Origin: Idiomarina ramblicola
GTDB taxonomy: Bacteria; Pseudomonadota; Gammaproteobacteria; Enterobacterales; Alteromonadaceae
Assembly (NCBI RefSeq): GCF_003987255.1
Contig: NZ_PIQC01000006.1
Coordinates: 62,001-126,000, forward strand
Direction: 5' to 3'
DNA: 64,000 nt
Part shown: piece after piece, positions 22,724 to 31,657 of the stretch
Layout: each line of letters starts with the position of its first letter
Position numbering within the stretch: the stretch's first letter is position 1
Translations under genes and position numbers: made by a program
The notes under the pieces: model-generated
What the model saw: only the letters and a program-made list of their open reading frames with translations
Database searches by the model: none
Told to the model about the DNA's origin: nothing

Positions 22724-23824
22724 TTATTCACCGTAAATATCCAGCTCTTGGAAAAATAACACTTCCGAATCATCATTAGTCAATTCAAAGTAAGTGGCTG
22801 GGAAGTACAACTCTTCAATATGGGCGTTTGATTTTAAACCATCATCATAGGCAAGAGTTAAGTGGGCAGTGTATACTTCCTTGTGCTTTACTATTGATTC
22901 ATTACTTAAGATGAATACATATTCTTTCTCTTCAGGATCCCAAGGTGATCGGTCGTAGTCCGCAACGTGGTAGTGTGCTGTAACTACTACCTCAAATTCA
23001 ACTTCGTATTCAGCCCACTCAGCATCAACATTCTGTAAGCTTTTTTTCTCAACACGCACCGAGTTAATTTCTATAGATTTGATAATCTCATCGAAAGGAT
23101 CTGCCTCCTCATAGTTGAATTCTCCATTTTCTAACGACTGCTGGGCATGAGATATGATTTGTTCTAAGAGTCCATCGAATACTTCATCCGAAAATTTTGC
23201 GGGTTCTTCGTATGCTTTGTCGCTACGAAGAATCATATCAATTAAATCATCTACACTTTCAAGATAAATGAAGTTGTCTTCTTTTTCACTGAATGACTTC
23301 ATATCACCATCTGAACTGACGATGTAGACAGAGTATCCTCTATACAAGCTTATTTTTTTAATGGCTTCTAGTGTAAAAGCATCAGGGAATTGATGCTTCT
23401 TAGATTCCTTGTCGAAGGGAGGGTAGTTATTGAAATAGGCATCAAAGACCACTTGGGGGTTAACTGTACTTACATCAATTGTTTCAACATAGCCGTTTTC
23501 AACGAACTCATCGAATTTTTTACTGATAACATCATAAATGTCTTTGCTTTTGACTGAGGTGAAAATGCCATGACAATCAAGTTCGGGAGTGTTTCTCAGG
23601 AACATTGCGTCTTTTTGAGTCTTCTTTATTTTGGCAGCCGACTCTTCAGACTTGCGTTTAAGGTGTGAATCTATCTCCTTTCTTGTAACGTCAGTAATCA
23701 ACAGGTGGATTTTCTTTTCCTCTACAAGCTCTTGAAGTCGGCCAAGAGCGTATTGCCCAAATTGATAGTTTTTGTTTTCGTAAGTACTTGTATCGATAAA
23801 CACTAGTCTAGTTTGCAGATCCAT
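22724..23824 (-). CDS. PIN-domain protein (DUF4935-like) with C-terminal beta-rich domain
   Basis: A 366-residue protein. The N-terminal PIN fold (about 1-195) keeps the acidic set: D11 in VFIDTSTY, E50 in TDVTRKEID, D148 in HQFPDAFTLEAI, and D172/D174 in VSSDGDMKSF, so RNase activity is plausible. The C-terminal part (about 225-366) is rich in E, D and V and looks beta-stranded; I do not recognise it. The start could also be GTG at 23830. The stop is one base from the AbiH start, so the two form a coupled pair. Confidence 0.78.
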   Translation of the reverse strand: MDLQTRLVFIDTSTYENKNYQFGQYALGRLQELVEEKKIHLLITDVTRKEIDSHLKRKSEESAAKIKKTQKDAMFLRNTPELDCHGIFTSVKSKDIYDVISKKFDEFVENGYVETIDVSTVNPQVVFDAYFNNYPPFDKESKKHQFPDAFTLEAIKKISLYRGYSVYIVSSDGDMKSFSEKEDNFIYLESVDDLIDMILRSDKAYEEPAKFSDEVFDGLLEQIISHAQQSLENGEFNYEEADPFDEIIKSIEINSVRVEKKSLQNVDAEWAEYEVEFEVVVTAHYHVADYDRSPWDPEEKEYVFILSNESIVKHKEVYTAHLTLAYDDGLKSNAHIEELYFPATYFELTNDDSEVLFFQELDIYGE

Positions 23825-24245
23825 GGTCACTCACTCGAACATGTGATGAGATTAAGTAAATTCATGTTGCCTCACTTCGTCAATTTCGACAATCAATTGC
23901 TCGAATAGGGTTTAAGAATGGCAATTTAGTGTCAGATAGAGTTTGAGCTAATACAACTGAGGTGTCGTTGCTAATGCAGGTGCGTTCTATAGTCCACCAT
24001 TTATGATAAATTCGAATCTCCGTTAATTGCAGTAAACAGCTAGTCTGTTATGAGCGAGTTCCAGTCATTGGCTCGCACGGATGAGGGCGTCAGCTTCAGA
24101 CAATATCCGGTCGGTCATGACTGCCCGATTAGCGATCCGGCAGTATCGGACTTCGCCAACACTTTCAACAGTCAATTGAAGGATTAAAAGGATACCAGTA
24201 CTCTTGGAAACTAAGACAAGTATTAAAGAATAGGAATCTAGTGTT
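23825..24245. other. Divergent intergenic region, 421 bp
   Basis: This lies between the PIN gene and the HEPN gene and must hold both promoters; I see no strong -10/-35 pair. The part at 24050-24187 is more GC-rich than its surroundings and could encode 45 residues (MSEFQSLARTDEG...), but it has no ribosome binding site and I do not recognise it. It may be a gene remnant. Confidence 0.4.
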
Positions 24246-25433
24246 ATGTCTACGTGGGCAGGCGTTGATCTGGGAGAGTACTCTATTGAGGAATGGCAAA
24301 ATACCTATCATAAGTGGCTCTTCAACGACACCGATCGGGTCAGAGAAACACCTGAAGATTCTTTCATTGGCTATCGTATAGATACCGCGACCCTTAGGCG
24401 AAGGTTGGAGCTTCAGGGAGTTAACAGGTTAGCAGTTGAGACAGAAATGGATGAGGTCAAGCTCTTATGGATCAAGGAAATGAAAGAACTATTGAGTGAT
24501 ACAGACTTTAGAGAGCACCATGATAATTATTTATGTTACATCGACGGACTACTGAACTGTTCTATCGATAGTTGGTTAAAGCTTATTCCAGTCGCTAGAG
24601 CCATTTCCATATCTGAACACAAATCTACTCAAAACAAATCACATGAAACTGAAAATTTAACAGCAGCAGAACAAAATCTTCTGAAGTTTATGTGTTCTAA
24701 TTACGATGAGTATCCGAATTACTCTGCTGGAGCTTATCATTTTCCTTGTAAGTCATCTTTTAGTTACGCATGGGCGATTCTTCATGTAGTAGAATCAGAT
24801 GTCGTTTGCGAGCTGGATATATCAGGCCTGATTGATAGCGGTTGGGTTGAGGATTTTGATGATCTGGCAGAGTATCAAGCTGGCCAAACTAAGTTCTATG
24901 AAAGAGCGAAAGTAGAAATTAATGAGATCACTCAACTCAGTAGGTTGGATGAAGCTAACAGAGTTTTACAACGCATCTCATATAGCGGACTAGTCACCAT
25001 ACTTGAAGCCTATTTGTCAGATATCGTAAAACGACAAGTTCTGAACAAAGAATCCATCAAGAGAAGATTTGTTGAGAAATTCGATCCTTTTGCTAAAAGT
25101 CAAAAGAAATTGGAGATAACAGAGATCTACTTCAGAATGGAGCAGCTTGATCAGTTAATTATCGATTGCATTGATAATTTATCCTTCCACAGTGTGAAGA
25201 CAATCAAGGACTTCTTTTCCTCGGTCTTATTAATCAGTATTCCTCATGAATTGAGTGACAGCCTTGCCAAAGCAATAATCACTCGACATGACATTGTTCA
25301 CCGAGCCGGGAGGACAAAAGATGGTGATTCCAACGAGGTTTCTCAATCTGATGTGCAAGCTTTATCTCAATTGCTAATGAAGGTGATGGCTTGTATAGAT
25401 TCTCAAATCGTTGATGGTTTATTAGGCGACTGA
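24246..25433 (+). CDS. Uncharacterised protein with C-terminal HEPN RNase-like domain
   Basis: A 395-residue cytoplasmic protein. The C-terminal 160 residues are helical and contain RHDIVHR at 347-353, an Rx4H motif (R347, H352) typical of active HEPN ribonucleases, preceded by a long helix (SYSGLVTILEAYLSDIVKRQ) resembling the first helix of RiboL-PSP/MAE_28990-type HEPN domains. The N-terminal 140 residues are unrecognised; the middle contains an aromatic, Cys-containing segment (YHFPCKSSFSYAWAI). No nucleotidyltransferase antitoxin partner is adjacent. It lies in element 1 beside the PIN-AbiH pair, which supports a defence or toxin role by context only. Confidence 0.7.
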   Translation: MSTWAGVDLGEYSIEEWQNTYHKWLFNDTDRVRETPEDSFIGYRIDTATLRRRLELQGVNRLAVETEMDEVKLLWIKEMKELLSDTDFREHHDNYLCYIDGLLNCSIDSWLKLIPVARAISISEHKSTQNKSHETENLTAAEQNLLKFMCSNYDEYPNYSAGAYHFPCKSSFSYAWAILHVVESDVVCELDISGLIDSGWVEDFDDLAEYQAGQTKFYERAKVEINEITQLSRLDEANRVLQRISYSGLVTILEAYLSDIVKRQVLNKESIKRRFVEKFDPFAKSQKKLEITEIYFRMEQLDQLIIDCIDNLSFHSVKTIKDFFSSVLLISIPHELSDSLAKAIITRHDIVHRAGRTKDGDSNEVSQSDVQALSQLLMKVMACIDSQIVDGLLGD

Positions 25434-26130
25434 TAGTTGCAAAACTAGTAGCAGTGAAATTCTTCTTCGCTGTGAAAACAGTCATCCTAGAATAATTATC
25501 TCAGCGTCTGCTTCACGCACAGAGCGGTCGTTGTGGCCAAACTGATTCAAGTTCAGAAATTGGCACCGAGCAGACGCTTCGGTTTAGTTATGAATTGTCT
25601 TCAGAACTATTAGATAGTTCAAGCAAATCTAATAGGCACCCGTCGAAAGTGTGAACCTCCCCTTTGTCATAGAGTCTCGTTAAAACAGAGAGGGTTTCTT
25701 AGCCTTCATTCGGCAAAGAGCTATTATGACTAAATAGGTAATGCGCTGGGATTGATCGGAAAACTCACAGGTGCAATCCCCTGCTTTAAAGGAGTTAACG
25801 GGTTATTTGACAACCGTAGGCATTCTTTTATTGCTTTTTTGGAATGAAATAATAACCTAACCTATTGTTTATAAAGAATTAATCAAATAACTCACAGGTT
25901 CGTTGTCGTTCCTGCGCTAAAAGATTAAACTCCCCAGTATCTTGCTTAGAGTGTCAGATTGTTTCATATTGATAGGGGTAGGCTGCTAACCAGTCCTATG
26001 GAAGCAGTAAGTTTCGGTAAGGCTTTGATTTGTCGTGAGAGAGTGCTCGTAATGATAAGAGAGTCTCGAAAAAGCCTGAGCACTACAACCAATTGGGGTT
26101 ATCAACGAAGAGATGAATAAGGGGCATAAG
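25434..26130. other. Long non-coding stretch in element 1, about 700 bp
   Basis: No convincing gene. It contains a 10-bp inverted repeat (AGCGTCTGCT at 25503-25512, AGCAGACGCT at 25569-25578), two copies of ACTCACAGGT (near 25765 and 25890), and near 25975-26090 segments resembling the element's left end (ATAGGGGTA and TGTCGTGAG) plus GAGTGCTC/GAGCACT inverted arms. These could be a structured RNA, regulatory DNA for the ParD-like gene, or recombinase sites. Confidence 0.4.
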
Positions 26131-26346
26131 ATGACCGACGATCAGTCAGAGCACTCAACAGTAAATCTCGATACCTCCCTGCTGAAAGATGCGCAGACCC
26201 TTCTTGATAGAAAACCTGCTTCAGTTGAGGATGTAATAGAAGGATGGGCGAGACTAGGTCAGGTTGTAGCGAGTCAATTGACTGAGCGAGAGCAGATGCT
26301 CGTCCTTTTAGGGAGTGGTTTCGTAAAAGTCATTGAACCCGAGTAA
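26131..26346 (+). CDS. ParD-like antitoxin family protein
   Basis: A 71-residue acidic protein. The segment VNLDTSLLKDAQTLLDR followed by VEDVIEGWARLGQVV resembles ParD-like antitoxins, which pair a short strand and helix with an E-x-W-A-R-L-G motif. The ATG at 26131 has AAGGGG seven bases upstream; an earlier ATG at 26113 would add six residues. No toxin gene follows, since the next gene is the convergent gmtX-like one, so it may be an orphan or a regulator. Confidence 0.55.
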   Translation: MTDDQSEHSTVNLDTSLLKDAQTLLDRKPASVEDVIEGWARLGQVVASQLTEREQMLVLLGSGFVKVIEPE

Positions 26347-26445
26347 TTGACACATCGAAAAATTATTCGCTTAAAATCGTCAAGTTTCTGTAATGCTCTC
26401 TAGCTAATAAATAAATTGAGATTCTGTTGCGCCTTCTGCTGTTCG

Positions 26446-27148
26446 TTAGCCATCTCTACTCATATCTCCATCTACTAATGCAAGTAAAGCATCTTGCAGG
26501 TCGTCTGCTGACAATACTACTCCTTTTGAAATAGCCCTCTTAGCATATAGCCTGCCTTTATCATCAAAGCTTAGAAATGAGTTTCCTCTCAAAAATTCAC
26601 GTATTAAATCTTGGTTATATTGAAGAAGAGGCAGAGACTGGGGTGAGTCACTTTCGATAGCTTCTGGTTGAGAATTGGACATTATCGGCAACTCTTTAAC
26701 CTGCCTAATTAGATCGTTCTGTCTCCGTAAAGACTTAACTTCAGCATTTACAAGCGCAATTTTGTATCTCAATACAGGATTGCCTATCTCTGCTAGTTCT
26801 TCATCTTTTAATGAAGAATCACGCCGAGAGTCAGCGGAAGCCGCTGCCATTTTCGATGCTTTGTTGGAGCCATACGACTGCCATGCTGAGTAGAGCAACT
26901 TATAAGGATTGGCTTTTTTACCGGATTTGGGGTTGTATAGAGATTGTTCGCTTATTGACACTCCCGCTTCAGTCAAATGCTTAACTAAAAGGGGAACAGT
27001 AACATCAACTTTTTTTATTTACTAGCTTTTTACAGACTGAATGAATAGCGTCCAATTTTCGATTAACAGCCTTGCTATTTTCAGAAGTCAAAGATGTAAA
27101 AAAGGAGTCTACTTCAGCCTCACTGTGGTATATCGTTTCTTCTCGCAT
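26446..27148 (-). pseudogene. gmtX: GmtX-like small protein gene, frameshifted at an A7 run
   Basis: Two reading frames make one protein of about 233 residues when joined. The 5' part starts at the ATG at 27148, ten bases after the gmtZ-like stop, with GGAGAT upstream, and encodes MREETIYHSEAEVDSFFTSL through KKLVNKKS before TGA at 27005-27007. The 3' part continues in the next frame through VTVPLLVKHLTEAGVSIS, EQSLYNPKSGKKANPYKLL and on to the stop at 26446. The frames meet at seven A (27010-27016); six would restore the frame. The VSIS...YN...NPY pattern fits small partners of recombinase trios. It could be a mutation, a sequencing error or transcript slippage. Confidence 0.65.
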
Positions 27149-27157
27149 AATTAGCTC

Positions 27158-30052
27158 TCAATCTCCTGAAGTCAATAACATATCGCTACTTCCAAGATCT
27201 GTTAGCTCTTTAAATTTCGTGTCTGTAATAAGTGTCTCCAGACTAACTGTTTGGTTTGATTCGAGAGCTGTAAGTTCGCTATCGCTCAACCTTGAAATTA
27301 AATAGTTGCCAAAAGCATCGGCAGCCGCTCGCTTTTCATCATCAGTTAATGGTGCGAATGATATGGGAGTCTTTCCTAACTGAAATAGCACCTTGTCGAT
27401 AAACTGATCTCGTTCTCGTTCTAAGTCGGGATCAACAATATGAGGATATAATCGTGCAGCTTGAACTAAACAATTCATCTGTTTAAATTTTGAGATATCC
27501 TCATAACCTATATCATCCTGTGTGTCACCTTGGTATTCAGTCAAGTCGTTGCTTTCTGAAATACCTTTTCTGATGGACGAGATTATCTTGTGCGTAGGGT
27601 GAAGATTATTTAGCACGTTATCCAAGTCAACTGAACTTTTCTCGACAAGCCGCTCTGTGGCATTTATTTCCACTTTCAAATCTTCAGGTATGTTCCCAAA
27701 ACCACGATCTTTAGCAAATTTTGCTCTTTGACTGTAGAGATCTTCAAGACTGTTTCGATGCTTCTCTTCAATAGCAGAGAGTTTCAAAGCGTCAGCAAGC
27801 AGTTTGTTTCCATACAGGAATAGAGGAATCAAAAATGGCCTTCCGGTAATGAGGAATCGGCAACGGATGCAATTACCGTCGCCTCCTTCGACTGGGCCAA
27901 AGATTGCAGGCTTTGACTTACTCTCTTTCTTAATCATCGGTCCGCCTTCTTTGCATTTAGTCCCAGAGTTTGGACAGATGCCGAGATTCGTTACTTCCCA
28001 AAGCCCTTGTCTGATTGAGTCCCAGCTATCGCTTGGAAAATGTTTCTGAGTATGGATATATTTCTCAGCTTCTTTATACGAGGTTGAGAGTAGAAATTTT
28101 TTGAATTCAGATTGTTGGTTGTTTTCTATTTTCTTACGGGCACTAGTGAGGGTTTCAGTTATATCTTCACTACTAAGCTTGAGGTAGTAAAATGTCATAA
28201 ATATTGATTTATGTCCTGCTACAAGCTTGCTCAATATTTCGATCGGTACTCCAGCCTTATAAAACGATGTTAAGCCCGCGACACGCAAACCATGAGGAGT
28301 ATAGATAGATATATACGAATTGTTTGAGACAGCTTTTTTTGTAATTATGTCGAAACTTTCACCTAGCTCTTTTAAACGACTGTTCAGTTCGAGCATCAAC
28401 TGATTCCAAAATTCAACAATTAAGTGTTCTTGTGGGGGGCCGTCAGTAGCATGATAGCTGTTCAGCATACATCTGAAGAGATAAAACCTGTCAGGAATAA
28501 GTTCTAGTGCTGCCTTCGTAGGATCTTTACTAAATACTGTTCTGGGTAGGCTGGCAAAGTCTTGTGGTGCATCAACAGGGTGGTAGGTAGAGAGCCAGTC
28601 CATCTGCTTCTTCACAATATCGATGACCGCATTATTTTTCCATGGAATTTCGTAACCAGATAATTCGGAAAAACCATGCTCCCGATCCTGTGTTTTATTG
28701 GTATTGATATAGAGTACTAATGAGTCACCTTGTGGAGTCTCTTTCCTTCTTAAAAAGCCTCGACTATGGGTGACAGCTCGGCTATCAGCCCAATACCCCG
28801 CATGTTTGGCTTTGTTCTGAACCCAACTTTGAGATGACACATCATATTCATATTCGTCACCTTCCCCAGAATCTAATGATTTTGCCTGAATTTTGCGTAA
28901 AGGAAGTTCTAGAAGAAGCAAGATCAAATTGGTAATAGATGGGCACCAAGTTTTAATTTGATTGCCGCCTTCGTCAACTCGATAAAAGTACTGACTGCTC
29001 AATGATTTAGGCCATTTGTAGTCTTCTGCCACTAGTATATCTTTACACATTAGAATTAGCTTAGTCGGCATTATTTCCTTCGTACTCTCAGAGGGCCTAG
29101 CTCTTTTTGACCCCTTTCTGATTTTATTCCTTATGACACGATCATACTCTGAAGGAGATAAAAGTTGTCGAGCTAGAGTGGTATCCTCACCATCTTCACG
29201 AATGGTTAAGTGCTCTCTAATAATGTGTTCACAGAAGTCATACATTAATGTTGCTGCCGGTTTAATGCCGCGTATTTTGTTATCTTCCAGAAACTGTAGG
29301 AATGAATAATTCGGTAGGTTACATAGAAATGCTTCTGGATCGCTTTCAGCGTCAACCAGAGCTAAATATGCAATAAATTTTTTGAATGCAGCTCGTGGTT
29401 CTTTAGTAGATGCTAAAAGAAGGGTGCCTAAATAATCCTCAAAATATTCATGCCATTTCACGTTCATTTTTTTCTGGGAGCCGGAGCCTATCAAAGGTCG
29501 AACGCCTCTCGGAACAGATACAATACTGAAAAAACACTTGCCGGAACGTCCTTTTAGATCAAGTGAATTCAAGACTTTTGCTAAATGTCTCGCGCTTTGT
29601 TGATACCTCTCGGGGAATTTATCTTCAAATGTGCCAAGTTCAGTTTTGACTTGTAATAATGTGTTGACTAACTCGTTTTCGCTGATTTCTGCAATTGACG
29701 AAGCTTCGTTTAACCTGATAACAACCCATGAAAATGTTCTTAAAGATGCCTCTTGGCCCGACCGTGTGGCTTTACTAGCGGACAAGCAATTTAACTTCTT
29801 TGCCGTAAATATAATTGATTCAATCGCTTCTTGCTTTTTCAAAAAACTAGCTAGATTCATTTTGTAAACGTGCGTTGAAGAAGAATTGAATGTATGAAAA
29901 ATATCAGTCAATGGACGCGCATCAGGATTACTCTCTGCGTAATCTTTAACCTTTTTAACGGCAAGATCGAATTCACTGCCTAGAATGTCCAGATTATTGG
30001 CAATAAAGGTAATATTCTCATCATAAGTCAGCTTGTTATCTTTCACTTCCAT
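27158..30052 (-). CDS. gmtZ: Large tyrosine recombinase of a recombinase trio (GmtZ-like)
   Basis: A 964-residue protein, far longer than ordinary integrases. The recombinase domain lies at about 340-640: R386 in LLELPLRKIQAK, H587 and R590 in TPHGLRVAG, H614 in VAGHKSIFM and a nucleophile Tyr at 622/623 in TFYYLK. A Cys cluster follows (C693, C700, C728, C731, the last two in NCIRC) and may bind zinc. The start abuts the upstream recombinase stop (TAA then ATG), so they are coupled. Size and order match GmtZ of gamma-mobile-trio islands; a Tn554 TnpB-like protein is the alternative. Confidence 0.72.
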   Translation of the reverse strand: MEVKDNKLTYDENITFIANNLDILGSEFDLAVKKVKDYAESNPDARPLTDIFHTFNSSSTHVYKMNLASFLKKQEAIESIIFTAKKLNCLSASKATRSGQEASLRTFSWVVIRLNEASSIAEISENELVNTLLQVKTELGTFEDKFPERYQQSARHLAKVLNSLDLKGRSGKCFFSIVSVPRGVRPLIGSGSQKKMNVKWHEYFEDYLGTLLLASTKEPRAAFKKFIAYLALVDAESDPEAFLCNLPNYSFLQFLEDNKIRGIKPAATLMYDFCEHIIREHLTIREDGEDTTLARQLLSPSEYDRVIRNKIRKGSKRARPSESTKEIMPTKLILMCKDILVAEDYKWPKSLSSQYFYRVDEGGNQIKTWCPSITNLILLLLELPLRKIQAKSLDSGEGDEYEYDVSSQSWVQNKAKHAGYWADSRAVTHSRGFLRRKETPQGDSLVLYINTNKTQDREHGFSELSGYEIPWKNNAVIDIVKKQMDWLSTYHPVDAPQDFASLPRTVFSKDPTKAALELIPDRFYLFRCMLNSYHATDGPPQEHLIVEFWNQLMLELNSRLKELGESFDIITKKAVSNNSYISIYTPHGLRVAGLTSFYKAGVPIEILSKLVAGHKSIFMTFYYLKLSSEDITETLTSARKKIENNQQSEFKKFLLSTSYKEAEKYIHTQKHFPSDSWDSIRQGLWEVTNLGICPNSGTKCKEGGPMIKKESKSKPAIFGPVEGGDGNCIRCRFLITGRPFLIPLFLYGNKLLADALKLSAIEEKHRNSLEDLYSQRAKFAKDRGFGNIPEDLKVEINATERLVEKSSVDLDNVLNNLHPTHKIISSIRKGISESNDLTEYQGDTQDDIGYEDISKFKQMNCLVQAARLYPHIVDPDLERERDQFIDKVLFQLGKTPISFAPLTDDEKRAAADAFGNYLISRLSDSELTALESNQTVSLETLITDTKFKELTDLGSSDMLLTSGD

Positions 30053-31516
30053 TTAGGACATCCCTATCGCATCGAAAAAGTCATTAGCATTTCTCGCTTT
30101 ATTAAGTTCTGCACTTACAAATGCAGCTGTAGGCTCTGTATAAGCCTCTTGAGAGGCTATACTTCGCTGGCGTAAGCAGTTTTGAATAACCTTTGGATCA
30201 ACCCCAGCCTCTTTTAAAAGGCGTGCAAAGCAATGGCGAAAGCCATGCGGGGATGTTCCGTAATTCTTGCCATACTTAATGTTTAAATTGTACTTTTTAT
30301 TCAATCGTTTATATGCTCTTTTTAATGCATCAACGTACGCAGAAATTGAGTATGGAGCACCGGTATCTTGGTGTTTTTTTACAAATAAAAAAGGGTGGTC
30401 TAATCCGTTGTGCGTTAATCTGTATTTTTTGAGAAGTAACTCACGATAATCTAAGTAAGAGAAAAACATATTACTGAGAAGCATTTCGATGTTTTTGTGA
30501 AGAAAGAACAATTCGGCAGACAAAGAAGAATCGACTTTGAGTTCTTTCCAGCCAGCGAAATACCAGTGAGGGTTTGCAATATCGTTACGTGGTAACAAAC
30601 CTCTTTCTGCTAAGTATTCCCTGCGACTTTTGTTGCCTTCGCCAATGATGTTGCAGTAAGAATCAGACGGTTCTCTCAGAAATCCCTTAAGTCTTCCGTC
30701 GGGAAGAGGAACAAGATCATTGAACCAAAGATGGCAAAACTCGCTTTCTCTCATGCCTGTGAACATTAGGAGAGTAGTTATCATTTTTGCTGTTATATCT
30801 TCTTCGCCTGTTTCTTCGTCTAATAAAAAGCCATCCTGTATCAATTTAGGAATCCACTCTGAGGGGAATGCTTTATCAAAGGAGTGAGTGCCCTGCCGGT
30901 TTCTAAATTTCACAACTCGTTTGTTCTCTCTGTAGACGATGGAGCGAATTAGAGATTCTTTCTTCATTAAGTGCGAAAAAAAAGAAAATTGCTTAGCTTT
31001 ACTTGCTTCATGAAAATACTTTGCCATAGCTCTTTCATTTGTCGGTGAGGTTAGACCTTGCTCCAAAGCTGAGCTGTAAAAGCCCTCAAGGCTAGCCCAA
31101 GTAATAAAGTCTTGTATTGCGCTAAGGTATCTTTTTGCGGTAGCTACACCACTTGCGGGCCAATATAGACCTAGTGGGTCTATTTTGGATTCGTCTTTAT
31201 TAGTTCCTATCGCAACGGCTATTGCGAAATTTCTAAGTAACTTGAATGAACTTAACTTGACGGTAGGCGAATTTTGAGACTGTATTGCGACCGAGTAATC
31301 GAAGAACAAACCAATAGCTCTGGCAACTGTTCTTTTCCAAGTAAGGCTTGAGTCAAAATGGTACTCAAAATATTCAACCAACCCTCGAAAAAGTATTGGC
31401 TTACCCTCGATATTTAAATAGAGAAAAGGAGCTTTAGCGAAAGCAGGAGAGAGGATTTTTTGAATAACAACTACATGGTGCAATGGATAACAGTAGTTTC
31501 TCTCCTTAATATCCAT
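30053..31516 (-). CDS. gmtY: Tyrosine recombinase, first gene of the trio (GmtY-like)
   Basis: A 487-residue site-specific recombinase. Catalytic residues visible are R256 in FTGMRESEF, H424 and R427 in SPHGFRHCF, and Y459 in EAYTEP; the usual second His/Trp position reads LRQRS. The N-terminal 200 residues would form the core-binding domain. It is promoter-proximal in the minus-strand operon gmtY-gmtZ-gmtX and starts about 145 bp inside the right end of element 1, the expected place for an integration module. The GMT name rests on size, order and motifs. Confidence 0.75.
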   Translation of the reverse strand: MDIKERNYCYPLHHVVVIQKILSPAFAKAPFLYLNIEGKPILFRGLVEYFEYHFDSSLTWKRTVARAIGLFFDYSVAIQSQNSPTVKLSSFKLLRNFAIAVAIGTNKDESKIDPLGLYWPASGVATAKRYLSAIQDFITWASLEGFYSSALEQGLTSPTNERAMAKYFHEASKAKQFSFFSHLMKKESLIRSIVYRENKRVVKFRNRQGTHSFDKAFPSEWIPKLIQDGFLLDEETGEEDITAKMITTLLMFTGMRESEFCHLWFNDLVPLPDGRLKGFLREPSDSYCNIIGEGNKSRREYLAERGLLPRNDIANPHWYFAGWKELKVDSSLSAELFFLHKNIEMLLSNMFFSYLDYRELLLKKYRLTHNGLDHPFLFVKKHQDTGAPYSISAYVDALKRAYKRLNKKYNLNIKYGKNYGTSPHGFRHCFARLLKEAGVDPKVIQNCLRQRSIASQEAYTEPTAAFVSAELNKARNANDFFDAIGMS

Positions 31517-31657
31517 TGCTCACCTCTTGGTTAGTAGGTTTTCGTAACTTACGCTACACCTCTACGCAAAACATATCAAGCTCTTTATTTCTCAATTGAA
31601 TGACAAATAATATTAGTTATGGTAAGTTTTGGTAGGTGATTTTAGGGGGTATATAGG

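Noticed and set aside
24050-24187. 45-residue reading frame between the PIN and HEPN genes
   Set aside because: No ribosome binding site and no recognisable similarity; kept only as a note on the intergenic region, possibly a gene remnant.
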